Source: Firmicutes bacterium HGW-Firmicutes-11
GTDB taxonomy: Bacteria > Bacillota > Clostridia > Peptostreptococcales > Anaerovoracaceae
DNA: 62,866 bases
Direction of reading: 5' to 3'
NCBI GenBank assembly: GCA_002840285.1
Contig: PHAE01000010.1
Coordinates: 1 to 62,866, forward strand
Shown here: positions 7,785-15,375 of the stretch, piece after piece
Position numbering within the stretch: the first letter of the stretch is position 1
Layout: each line of letters opens with the position of its first letter
Made by a program: the position numbers and the translations under genes
The notes under the pieces: model-generated
What the model was told of the DNA's origin: nothing
Seen by the model: the letters and a program-made list of their open reading frames with translations, nothing else
Database searches by the model: none

Positions 7785-8453
7785 CTACTCCACGGTGATG
7801 TGGTCCTTCAGTTTCTCGAAGGTTTTGTCTCCGATCCCGCTCACTTTTTTTATGTCTGCAATGGTTTTATATGGCCCTTTATCAGTTCGATAGGTTATGA
7901 TCTTTTCTGCTGTAGCAGGTCCGACACCGTTCAGCGTCTGAAGTCTCGTTAAGTCTGCGGTATTGATATTCACCTTGCTGCTTTCCTCCTGTGTGGCCTC
8001 GGTATTTAACGAAGTGTTTCCACCGACGTAGGACGTACCGGCTTTAATTCCCGTTTTTACCTCGACTGCATTCACCTCTTCCTTTGATGGAATGTAAACT
8101 TTCATCCCATCGACCAGCAAAGCGGCCAAATTGGTGTTTCTGGTATCAGCAGACTCGGTCAACCCCCCGGCGGCATCGATCCCATCGATGACCCTGCTGC
8201 CGATAGGGACTTCGTATACGTATGGGTGATGCACTTCTCCGGCGATCTCTATGGTCAAGTTCAGTGGAACCGGGATCTCCTCGTCAATTGGTAATTGGAT
8301 TTCCAATGGTTCCACTGGTTCTGCAACCAGTGTGTTCCACTCGTCATCTCCTTCAAAGCGCTCTAAAAAAAGAATCAAAACAATGCCGGCGAACACGATG
8401 CCGACGATTATTTTGATCCATGTTTTTGTTTGCAGAGTTCTGGAAAACGACAT
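7785..8453 (-). CDS. comEA: ComEA-type DNA-binding competence protein
   Basis: This 222-residue membrane-anchored protein is a receptor for incoming double-stranded DNA. It has one N-terminal transmembrane segment (about residues 13-30), an extracellular SLBB domain (about 65-125, IAGEVHHPYVYEVPIGSRV), a Ser/Thr/Glu-rich linker and a C-terminal double helix-hairpin-helix domain (VNINTADLTRLQTLNGVG, then VSGIGDKTFEKLKDHI). No comEB, comEC or comGA gene is nearby. It leads a two-gene operon with the Spo0A-like DNA-binding protein, behind a near-consensus promoter that overlaps an inverted repeat. Confidence 0.93.
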   Translation of the reverse strand: MSFSRTLQTKTWIKIIVGIVFAGIVLILFLERFEGDDEWNTLVAEPVEPLEIQLPIDEEIPVPLNLTIEIAGEVHHPYVYEVPIGSRVIDGIDAAGGLTESADTRNTNLAALLVDGMKVYIPSKEEVNAVEVKTGIKAGTSYVGGNTSLNTEATQEESSKVNINTADLTRLQTLNGVGPATAEKIITYRTDKGPYKTIADIKKVSGIGDKTFEKLKDHITVE

Positions 8454-8468
8454 ACACTTACTCCATTT

Positions 8469-8491
8469 CTGTACACGATAATAGTATACAG
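8469..8491 (-). promoter_or_regulatory. inverted repeat (possible operator) at the comEA promoter
   Basis: CTGTACAC-N7-GTATACAG, matching at 7 of 8 positions in each arm, covers the comEA -10 and the expected start of transcription. The position suits a repressor site. The binding protein is unknown. Confidence 0.5.
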
Positions 8492-8511
8492 AAAATGTAA
8501 ATAAATGTCAA
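8483..8511 (-). promoter_or_regulatory. sigma-A promoter of comEA
   Basis: Minus strand TTGACA (8506-8511), a 17-base spacer and TATACT (8483-8488) lie about 30 bases before the comEA start. Confidence 0.8.
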
Positions 8512-9201
8512 TCAGCTAAATATATTCCATAAAGAAATCATAGTTTCATCGTGTAGTTCGGTACGCTCAAATTGCACCACCGGGAACAGCTCTCCTCGCT
8601 TGACAGAATCTAGAAAGCTTTGTAGCAACACTTCTGGGTTGAGATTCGCTGAACTTCCTGCGCTGACGATGACATCGAGGGACAAGCCGGACGCATCGTC
8701 TGACACGACGGTTGCATTGTGGATCAACGGCTTCATATCGACATCGACCAATTCTTTCGATCCCTTTTTACGCTTCTTGCCGATCAAAACCGGCTGATCG
8801 ATGTACTCAAGAAATTGTTGGCCACCGGGATGGTCTGCGCCGGGCAAAGTGATTCGGTAGGAAGCCCATCGAACCAGGGAGGCCATAGTTTTTCCCGGCT
8901 CCGGGATCTCCTTGCAGCGTGTCGAATGGATCCCGTGGGGGAGCGACCGGTTCAGCGCTTCTTGTATAGCGGAGGGTTCACCTGCTTCTGCGCAGACGAT
9001 TTCCAGATATTCGCTGCTGCTTGTGAATCCCAATGACAGCGGGTGAGCAAAGGAAATTTTAGGATGGGGGCTAAAACCGGAAGAATAGGCAAGGCGAATG
9101 TTTCCACGCTTGAATGCCCTTTGAAATAACCGCATCATATCCAGATGGGACGTATACCGCACCAAACCCTGTTTGGTGAATTTGATCAAATATCGGTTCA
9201 T
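8512..9201 (-). CDS. TIGR03936-family radical SAM-associated protein (DUF2344)
   Basis: This 229-residue protein begins MNRYLIKFTKQGLVRYTSHLDMMR and carries the family's GFSPHPKISFAHPLSLG motif. It has no CxxxCxxC of its own. Members are almost always encoded beside, or fused to, a TIGR03960 radical-SAM protein, and the biochemical role of the pair is not established to my knowledge. The start is the ATG ending at 9201, whose ATGA overlaps the stop of the preceding radical-SAM gene; a longer in-frame ATG start lies within that gene and is unlikely. In many Clostridia an rng gene and rplU follow; here they do not. Confidence 0.9.
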   Translation of the reverse strand: MNRYLIKFTKQGLVRYTSHLDMMRLFQRAFKRGNIRLAYSSGFSPHPKISFAHPLSLGFTSSSEYLEIVCAEAGEPSAIQEALNRSLPHGIHSTRCKEIPEPGKTMASLVRWASYRITLPGADHPGGQQFLEYIDQPVLIGKKRKKGSKELVDVDMKPLIHNATVVSDDASGLSLDVIVSAGSSANLNPEVLLQSFLDSVKRGELFPVVQFERTELHDETMISLWNIFS

Positions 9202-11051
9202 TGGCTGCCCTCCATCGGACATGTCGTAAAGGTGTTGATTCCGCAACCGGTGCAACCCAAACGACAATCCTGCGTCTGGACCTCGCCTTTTGCAGATTCC
9301 CATTCGGCCTGCAAGTAGTCCGTTGTGACGCCGCTGTCGATCACATTCCATGGCAAAACTGTGCCGGTGGAAACTGTACCGGAGGTATAAAAGGTCGGAT
9401 CGATGCCGGTTGCGTCAAAAGCCTGCAACCAGAGGTCATACCGAAAGTGCTCTCTCCAGCCGTCAAACTTGGCTCCCAGTGACCACGCTTGTTCGATCAC
9501 GTCTGAGAGTCTTCTGTCACCTCTGGCCAGCACCGCCTCGATCCGGCTCGCATCTGAACCATGGTACTGGTACTGGACACCGCGCAGTTTTTTTAGCCGG
9601 TCTTTCAAGTACATATGCTTCTCTGTGAAGACATGGGGTTCGTCTTGCGCGACCCATTGAAACGGTGTGTGCGCCTTCGGAACAAAATTTGAGATGCTGA
9701 CAGAGAGTTGAAAACGATTGCTTTTACCTGAACCCCCGCCTTGCCGGGCTAACTGCATGATTTCAGCTGCTATATTGACGATACCATCTAAATCTTCCTT
9801 CGTTTCCGTCGGTAGCCCGATCATAAAATACAGCTTGACCGTATACCAGCCCAAAGAAATGGCTTGCTTGACACCGGTGAAAATATCATCTTCGGTGATC
9901 GACTTGTTGATCACGTCCCTTAGTCTCTGGGTACCGGCTTCCGGTGCAAACGTCAGGCCAGTCTTCTTATATTTCTGTATTTCCTGAAGAACCTGAAAAG
10001 AAAATGAATCCAAGCGAAGAGACGGAAGAGACAATGAGACGTTGTTCTCTCTTCCCCATGCCACCAGTTCCAACGCCAAAGGCTCAAAGCAAGAATAATC
10101 ACTGGTCGAAAGAGACAGCAAGGAAAGCTCATCGTAGCCGCTGGACTTCAATTGCGCATCTGCCAGTGCTAGAATGGACTCTTTGGAACGTTCTCTGACG
10201 GGACGGTAGATCATGCCAGCCTGACAAAAGCGGCAGCCTCTGGTACAACCGCGAAACAACTCGATCACCGACCGATCGTGAACGACTTCGATCAATGGAA
10301 CGATCGGCGCCTCGGGGAAGTCGAAACTGTTGAGATCGGAAAGAACGCTCTTTGTGACTCTGGCTGGCGCCGAATCGTTAAGAACCTTGATTTCTGAAAC
10401 GGTGCACTTCTCGTCGTACATCGGTTGATAGAAGCCGGGAACATAAACACCCGGCAAAGACGAAATGGTTGACAGAAATACATTTCTGTCAGCTTTGGAC
10501 CGTTTCCACTGTTGATGGAGCTCACATACCTGACGAATGGATTCTTCTCCGTCTCCGATCAGGAAGAAATCAAAGAAATCCGCAACCGGTTCCGGATTGA
10601 ATGCGCAAGGTCCTCCGCCGAGGATAAAGGGATCGGTTTCTCCCCGATCACAACTCCGCAAAGGAATGCGGGAAAGGTCCAGCATATTTAGGACATTGGT
10701 GTAGGAAAGCTCGTATTGCAGGGTGAAACCAAGAAGATCCAGTTCATTGGCAGGTGTTTTGGTTTCCAATGTAAACAGCGGCAGCCCAGCTGACCTTAGT
10801 TCTCTTTCCATATCCAGCGCCGGGGCAAAGATTCGCTCACAAAACACAGAATCCATGTCGTTCAAGGATTTATACAATATCTGAAGTCCGAGATAGGACA
10901 TTCCAAGTTCATAGGTGTCTGGAAAAGCAAAGCCGAATCGGGTCATGCCCTCTTCGGTCACTTTCGATACCGTATTCAATTCACCGCCAATATAGCGTGC
11001 GGGTTTTTCAACTTTTGGAAGAAGCAGTTCTAATTGCTTGTTTAGTGTCAT
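9198..11051 (-). CDS. TIGR03960-family B12-binding-type radical SAM protein
   Basis: This 617-residue protein has an N-terminal cobalamin-binding-like Rossmann region (about 20-190, FAFPDTYELGMSYLG, LPLFTLETKTPANELD), though I see no DxHxxG base-off motif. A central radical-SAM core carries the cluster motif C-x3-C-x2-C in RGCTRGCRFCQAG, followed by a long C-terminal region ending in a cysteine-rich CRLGCTGCGIN tail. It may modify tRNA or protein, but no substrate is known. It sits 9 bases after the MetH-activation/HD gene and overlaps the TIGR03936 gene by four bases, so the three form one operon. Confidence 0.9.
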   Translation of the reverse strand: MTLNKQLELLLPKVEKPARYIGGELNTVSKVTEEGMTRFGFAFPDTYELGMSYLGLQILYKSLNDMDSVFCERIFAPALDMERELRSAGLPLFTLETKTPANELDLLGFTLQYELSYTNVLNMLDLSRIPLRSCDRGETDPFILGGGPCAFNPEPVADFFDFFLIGDGEESIRQVCELHQQWKRSKADRNVFLSTISSLPGVYVPGFYQPMYDEKCTVSEIKVLNDSAPARVTKSVLSDLNSFDFPEAPIVPLIEVVHDRSVIELFRGCTRGCRFCQAGMIYRPVRERSKESILALADAQLKSSGYDELSLLSLSTSDYSCFEPLALELVAWGRENNVSLSLPSLRLDSFSFQVLQEIQKYKKTGLTFAPEAGTQRLRDVINKSITEDDIFTGVKQAISLGWYTVKLYFMIGLPTETKEDLDGIVNIAAEIMQLARQGGGSGKSNRFQLSVSISNFVPKAHTPFQWVAQDEPHVFTEKHMYLKDRLKKLRGVQYQYHGSDASRIEAVLARGDRRLSDVIEQAWSLGAKFDGWREHFRYDLWLQAFDATGIDPTFYTSGTVSTGTVLPWNVIDSGVTTDYLQAEWESAKGEVQTQDCRLGCTGCGINTFTTCPMEGSQ

Positions 11052-11060
11052 AGTTTCTCC

Positions 11061-12281
11061 TTATACTTCATCGACCACCTTCTGCCGTAACAGATCGTCA
11101 AGGTCGTTGCCGATCAATTCTTCGATCCTGCGGATCAGGATGCGGTTTTCATCCAATCGTTGCAGGATCCTGACAGTAGCGACGGGATCATCGCTGTATT
11201 TATCGAGTACCGATTGCATACGGGACTCAAGTCCAACGTACTTGTCTTCTTTGATCATCCGATCTGCGAGACACAGGATGTCCTGCTCGTCGATCCTGTC
11301 ATGGTAGGGATCGGATATGTAGAACATATGCCGCTTGATCAGCTTTCCGGTCTTGTGATACCCATGACGTATTGCGATCTTCGCTCCTTTGACACCGTGG
11401 TTCTCTTCCGTTCTTGCGATGTCATGGAGCAAGGATGCGCCTTCCAGCAGATCGAGGTCGATAGGCAACCCCTTCTCTTTCAGCAGACGTCCAATGCGTC
11501 CGGCAGTATCTGCAACCGCAAGACAATGAGCGATCACATGAGGTGGCGTGCCGTAGGAGTGAAGAAGCTCAAGACAAGCTTCTTTGCTGGGTATGCGGTT
11601 TTTTCCTCCACAAAACTGACAACCTTCATCACTGCCGATGCAATCTTTGCAAATCTCGGACGGTAATTGCTCCTTGTCTCTTACAGCAAACAGAAATCCG
11701 CCGCAGCTTTTCTCCGGAGATGGCGTTCCGTCAGGCGCAACTGTTATCCCGATCGATGAGGGATCCAAGATCTGTGCAAGATCTTTGAGTTTCTCCGGAT
11801 GCATGCCATAAAAACCGGGACCAAAGGAATAGGTCACATACGGGTGTTCAAAGCGGCTTTTACTGTCGCTCATCACAAAAGCGCGAATCCGTTCTCTGCA
11901 GGATTCAAGAAACCCCTCGCCCCATACATCGGCATAGTACTGTTCTGATAGGTTTTTGTCCTGGATGTTACAAGGACCAACTGTCACGAAATATATGTAA
12001 ACCTGAAGTATATTGTCATCTGGGATCTGCTCAAAAGCGGTGCATTGAAAGCTGACATCCTGAATCGAAAGCATGTGGTTCTGATAACACGTACTATCTA
12101 CCGATGTCAATACTGCGTGAGGATCAATGTTCTTCCGGCAATTTGCAAGAACCCGCAGACCTTCTTGGATGTACAGACTTTGATTTTCTGTATCATCCAG
12201 AAAGCCACAGGCATCCATGAAGTATTTTCCTGCAGTTCCAATCAGCTCTTCGTAATCGAACACAAGACAGATGTCATTCAT
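11061..12281 (-). CDS. fusion of MetH-reactivation-like domain, four-cysteine motif and HD hydrolase
   Basis: The 406-residue product has three parts. Residues about 1-205 resemble the AdoMet-binding reactivation domain of B12-dependent methionine synthase: YSFGPGFYG corresponds to the PGY motif, and IGITVAPDGTPSPEKSCGG to the conserved T..(5)..P.KS..G strand. Residues 211-224 carry C-x2-C-x6-C-x2-C, probably a metal site. Residues about 245-390 form an HD phosphohydrolase with H252, H286-D287 and D340 as metal ligands. The start is the ATG ending at 12281, six bases after GGAGG; the ATG at 12302 lacks a ribosome site. It heads the operon with the two radical-SAM genes. The substrate is unknown. 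Confidence 0.8.
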   Translation of the reverse strand: MNDICLVFDYEELIGTAGKYFMDACGFLDDTENQSLYIQEGLRVLANCRKNIDPHAVLTSVDSTCYQNHMLSIQDVSFQCTAFEQIPDDNILQVYIYFVTVGPCNIQDKNLSEQYYADVWGEGFLESCRERIRAFVMSDSKSRFEHPYVTYSFGPGFYGMHPEKLKDLAQILDPSSIGITVAPDGTPSPEKSCGGFLFAVRDKEQLPSEICKDCIGSDEGCQFCGGKNRIPSKEACLELLHSYGTPPHVIAHCLAVADTAGRIGRLLKEKGLPIDLDLLEGASLLHDIARTEENHGVKGAKIAIRHGYHKTGKLIKRHMFYISDPYHDRIDEQDILCLADRMIKEDKYVGLESRMQSVLDKYSDDPVATVRILQRLDENRILIRRIEELIGNDLDDLLRQKVVDEV

Positions 12282-12383
12282 GTCGATCCTCCGTTCTGCC
12301 ATGTTATATATTTATCATAGCAGAAAAACGAGGTCACGCCAACTAACAATTTATACCCATCATCTTGTGGTTCGAATACCTGA

Positions 12384-12413
12384 TTGACAGCGCAAACTAC
12401 TAAATGTTATAGT
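12384..12413 (+). promoter_or_regulatory. sigma-A promoter of the XRE-S24 regulator gene
   Basis: A perfect TTGACA (12384-12389), an 18-base spacer and TATAGT (12408-12413) stand 36 bases before the ATG of the regulator. Confidence 0.75.
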
Positions 12414-12449
12414 TAAATCAAAACTGTACACTTTAGGAGGTGGCGTTGA

Positions 12450-13211
12450 ATGACCTATGCACAGATGTTGGATGACATCATTCGCAAGAGCGAGCTATCC
12501 CTTCGTCAAATCGCCAGGCGGTGCAATGAACTGAACTTGAAAATAACGCCTTCTTATATATCCCAACTAAAAAATGGCAAACTTCCTCCCCCGTCGGAAG
12601 AGGTTTCCATGACGCTGGCCAAAGCCTGCGGATCCAAAAAGCAAGCGTATCTGGTGTTTCAGGGTTATATGGAAAAGGCCCCTTCTCTCGTGAGAGAATA
12701 CATGCTTGCATCATCGTCACTGAATAAAGCGATGCTGGAATCTCTATGCAAAGCAACCAACAAACCATTTACGAAAGAAATGGAAGATTACGTCAAAGAG
12801 CTGGATATCCTTTCAGCGATGGAATTGTCTTCCCGCTATGTGGGAACCGGAGAGATCCCCAAAAGCGGGGATCTGGTGCGGGAAATTTCACTGGCAAGCG
12901 GCGCGCCGACCGTGGCGGACACCAAGGGTGATATGGTGCATTTTTTCCTTGGAGATTCGTCCATGTCACCATTCATTCCAAGCCATGCTTACCTTTATAT
13001 CATGCCGACAAAGCCGGATCTACTGAAAGACCGGGATATCATTGCCTTCTATCCGGATAACAGAAGAGTACCCACGCTGCGTTATATTCATTTTGTGAAA
13101 GACAAATTGCTTCTGATTCCAGAGGAGAAGTCCTATGAGACTTTCCTGTATGAATCCATCGCGGAGATCAATTATATTGGCAAAGTGGTTTCCTTTAAGA
13201 TGGATCTGTAG
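12450..13211 (+). CDS. XRE-family regulator with S24 (LexA/signal-peptidase-like) domain
   Basis: This 253-residue protein has an N-terminal helix-turn-helix (residues about 6-62, LSLRQIARRCNELNLKITPSYISQLKNG) and a C-terminal S24-type beta domain (about 160-250). The serine motif GDSSMSPFIP is present (Ser171), but where LexA-like proteases have the catalytic Lys (TVKR pattern) this one reads TLRY, with Arg211. Self-cleavage is therefore doubtful. Known relatives regulate prophages, stress or sporulation genes; no phage genes are near. An AGGAGGTG site precedes the ATG. It is divergent from the HD/radical-SAM operon and overlaps obg by 17 bases at the 3' end. Confidence 0.85.
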   Translation: MTYAQMLDDIIRKSELSLRQIARRCNELNLKITPSYISQLKNGKLPPPSEEVSMTLAKACGSKKQAYLVFQGYMEKAPSLVREYMLASSSLNKAMLESLCKATNKPFTKEMEDYVKELDILSAMELSSRYVGTGEIPKSGDLVREISLASGAPTVADTKGDMVHFFLGDSSMSPFIPSHAYLYIMPTKPDLLKDRDIIAFYPDNRRVPTLRYIHFVKDKLLLIPEEKSYETFLYESIAEINYIGKVVSFKMDL

Positions 13212-14490
13212 TCATCTCTTCATCCAGGTACTCGAATTCGAAATCGATGATACGTACCGTATCCCCATCTTTCAACCCCATGTTTTTCAACTCGGCGATC
13301 GCACCGCTGTCTTCCACATAGCGATACAAGTATCGAAGAGAACCGGAATCGTTGAAATTGGTGGAACGGAACAACTTGTCCAACTTCTTTCCCTTCAGTA
13401 CATAGACGTCGCCATCCTTGCTGCACTCGATCTTCCCATAATCCGGCGCATCTTCGGGAGCAACGGCATGATACGCGATGACAGGCGCTTCTTCGATCGG
13501 CAGCGCCGAAAGTCTGGCCATTGCCTCGTCGATCAATTCAGAGACTCCCTGGTGCAATGGCGCGGAGATCGGAAAGACGGTGTACCCTTTGCTTTCCACA
13601 TAGTCTTTGAATCGAAGGAAATCATCGGAATCTGTCATGTCCATTTTATTCGCTGCAACGAGCTGGGGTTTTTGCCCCAGCTTTTGGCTATAGGATGACA
13701 ATTCCTTGTTGATCGTTTCAAAATCCTCGATCGGGTCCCGGCTTTCCGAGCCGGACACATCCACAACATGGATCAGCAGCCGCGTCCGCTCAACATGCTT
13801 TAAAAAGTCAAGACCCAAACCGGCGCCCTCGTGGGCTCCTTCGATCAGTCCGGGGATGTCAGCCATGACAAAGCTGCTGTCGTGGTATTGAACGACACCT
13901 AGATTTGGTGACAACGTAGTGAAATGATAATTCCCTATCTTGGGATCCGCTCCAGTAACGACGGAAAGCAAGGTGGATTTTCCGACATTGGGAAATCCCA
14001 CCAATCCGACATCGGCGATCAGCTTCAGTTCCAGAAGGATCTGCTTTTCCTGAAACATGCCTCCAGCTTCCGCAAAATTGGGTGCTTGACGGACGGAGTT
14101 CTTGAAGTGGACATTTCCCTTTCCGCCCTTCCCTCCCCGCGCGGCTACAAAACGGTCACCGTCCTTCACAAGGTCCATCATTACGGTTCCGGTCTCTTCA
14201 TCGATCACAAGAGTTCCGGCCGGTACCTTAATGATACTGTCCGCTCCGGCTTTGCCGTACTGCTGTTTCTTTCTGCCGTCTTCACCGTTTTCGGCTTCAT
14301 ACTTTCGCTTGTAGCGAAAATCCAGAAGGGTCCTTATATTGCTGTCGGCAACGAATATGACGTTGCCTCCCTTGCCTCCGTCGCCTCCGTCAGGTCCCCC
14401 GTCAGGAACGAATGGCTCTCTTCGGAAGGAAACGCTTCCGTTCCCCCCTTTGCCCGATCGTATTGTTATTCTGGCTCTGTCAATGAACAT
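13195..14490 (-). CDS. obg: Obg/CgtA GTPase
   Basis: This 431-residue essential GTPase is involved in 50S ribosome assembly and stress control. The glycine-rich Obg fold is at about 1-155 (MFIDRARITIRSGKGGNGS, PDGGDGGKGGNV). The G domain at about 160-330 has Walker A GFPNVGKSTLL, DIPGL and AANKMD. The C-terminal OCT domain at about 350-430 includes KLFRSTNFNDSGSLRYL. The ATG ending at 14490 has GGAGA upstream; the longer in-frame ATG at 14595 lies inside rpmA. It follows rpmA after a hairpin, the conserved Bacillota arrangement, and its end overlaps the convergent XRE gene. Confidence 0.97.
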   Translation of the reverse strand: MFIDRARITIRSGKGGNGSVSFRREPFVPDGGPDGGDGGKGGNVIFVADSNIRTLLDFRYKRKYEAENGEDGRKKQQYGKAGADSIIKVPAGTLVIDEETGTVMMDLVKDGDRFVAARGGKGGKGNVHFKNSVRQAPNFAEAGGMFQEKQILLELKLIADVGLVGFPNVGKSTLLSVVTGADPKIGNYHFTTLSPNLGVVQYHDSSFVMADIPGLIEGAHEGAGLGLDFLKHVERTRLLIHVVDVSGSESRDPIEDFETINKELSSYSQKLGQKPQLVAANKMDMTDSDDFLRFKDYVESKGYTVFPISAPLHQGVSELIDEAMARLSALPIEEAPVIAYHAVAPEDAPDYGKIECSKDGDVYVLKGKKLDKLFRSTNFNDSGSLRYLYRYVEDSGAIAELKNMGLKDGDTVRIIDFEFEYLDEEMTTDPS

Positions 14491-14507
14491 ATGATTTCTC
14501 CGTTTAA

Positions 14508-14534
14508 GAAAGCCCCTATCAAGTAGGGGCTTTC
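14508..14534 (-). terminator. hairpin between rpmA and obg
   Basis: A perfect 11-bp stem (14508-14518 with 14524-14534) and a five-base loop stand between the rpmA stop and the obg start. On the minus strand the stem ends in TTTC and is followed by TTAAAC, so the T tract is weak and partial read-through into obg is expected. Confidence 0.6.
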
Positions 14535-14539
14535 GATGG

Positions 14540-14800
14540 TTACGCTTCTTTCGGATATACGCTGACCTTTTTTCTGGTCTTTCCAAGCCGCTCAAATTTT
14601 ACGGCGCCTTCGATCTTGGCAAACAGGGTGTCATCCCCGCCGATGCCGACATTGTTACCAGGATGGAACTTGGTGCCTCTTTGTCTGACCAGGATGCTTC
14701 CTGCGGTCACCACCTGTCCATCAGCTCGTTTCACTCCAAGTCGTTTCGCTTCACTATCCCGACCGTTCCTGGAACTACCTACACCTTTTTTTGATGCCAT
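14540..14800 (-). CDS. rpmA: 50S ribosomal protein L27
   Basis: This 86-residue L27 begins [22 protein letters not shown], so the residues that reach the peptidyl-transferase centre follow the initiator Met directly. The ATG is preceded by an ideal AGGAGG, which fixes the start. Typical Bacillota L27 has an extra cleavable N-terminus of about nine residues ending in two aromatic residues, removed by the protease Prp. That extension is absent, and no prp gene lies between rplU and rpmA, where it usually is. The rest of the protein is canonical ([25 protein letters not shown]). Confidence 0.97.
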   Translation of the reverse strand: MASKKGVGSSRNGRDSEAKRLGVKRADGQVVTAGSILVRQRGTKFHPGNNVGIGGDDTLFAKIEGAVKFERLGKTRKKVSVYPKEA

Positions 14801-14829
14801 CTCGCTACACCTCCTTTATCCGTGCAGTC

Positions 14830-14848
14830 ATTTGTCCAAAGGACAAAT
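14830..14848. repeat. perfect hairpin in the rplU-rpmA gap
   Basis: ATTTGTCC-AAA-GGACAAAT is an exact 8-bp inverted repeat in the 52-base gap between rplU and rpmA, where a prp gene is usual. There is no T run, so it is not a terminator; it may be an RNA processing or stability element. Confidence 0.55.
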
Positions 14849-14852
14849 CCTA

Positions 14853-15239
14853 TTACTCTTGTGTCGCTTCCTGTACTGCTTCTGTTGTTTCTTCCGAAGC
14901 TTTTGTAGCCTTCTTTGCGCGTGGTGCTTTTGCGCTGATGGATTCTACTTTAAGCATTGTATAAGGCTGTCTGTGTCCTTGCTTTTTTCTGTAATCCTTC
15001 TTCGCTTTGTATTTGAAGATGATGACTTTTTCGCCTTTTCCGTTTTCCACAACGGTTGTTTCCACTTTGGCCCCATCAACATAGGGTGTTCCAACTTTGA
15101 CGGTCTTGTCATCGTTCAGAATCAACACCTTGTCCAAAGTTACTTTGTCTCCTGCTTCGACAGAAAGCTTTTCGACGGATAACACGTCACCTTCCTGTAC
15201 CCGGTATTGCTTACCACCGGTCTCGATCACTGCATACAT
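14853..15239 (-). CDS. rplU: 50S ribosomal protein L21
   Basis: L21 contacts 23S rRNA and L20 in the large subunit. The usual core spans residues 1-102 ([44 protein letters not shown]). An extra tail of about 25 residues rich in Lys/Ala and then Thr/Glu ([18 protein letters not shown]) makes the protein 128 residues rather than about 103. It is the first gene of rplU-rpmA(-obg), with its own promoter and a structured leader. Confidence 0.97.
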   Translation of the reverse strand: MYAVIETGGKQYRVQEGDVLSVEKLSVEAGDKVTLDKVLILNDDKTVKVGTPYVDGAKVETTVVENGKGEKVIIFKYKAKKDYRKKQGHRQPYTMLKVESISAKAPRAKKATKASEETTEAVQEATQE

Positions 15240-15322
15240 TTACTGTTCCCTCCTCATTCCAGTCTCGCCATACCGGGCAGCGCGATGCGCATTTAGGGGC
15301 CCGTTCTGAGCGGCTAACAAAC
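15240..15322 (-). ncRNA. candidate ribosomal protein L21 leader
   Basis: The roughly 80-base untranslated region from the predicted start of transcription to rplU can fold as an outer CGGGC/GCCCG helix enclosing a small GCGC-ATC-GCGC hairpin, followed by a GGTATGGCGAGACTGGAAT stretch that runs into the GGAGG ribosome site. Structured L21 leaders before rplU are known in Bacillota; I recall this conserved tail from them but could not align it to a covariance model. Confidence 0.55.
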
Positions 15323-15328
15323 ATGAGT

Positions 15329-15358
15329 AGATTACCATAAGAATCGAGTTTCTGTCAA
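15329..15358 (-). promoter_or_regulatory. sigma-A promoter of rplU
   Basis: Minus strand TTGACA (15353-15358), an 18-base spacer ending TGG and TAATCT (15329-15334) begin 17 bases after the oadG stop codon. Confidence 0.7.
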
Positions 15359-15375
15359 GATATTTTTGCCGAATC

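Noticed and set aside
12369-12380. GGTTCGAATACC resembling a tRNA T-arm
   Set aside because: No acceptor stem, anticodon arm or D-arm can be drawn around it, and promoter elements of the XRE gene begin within a few bases.
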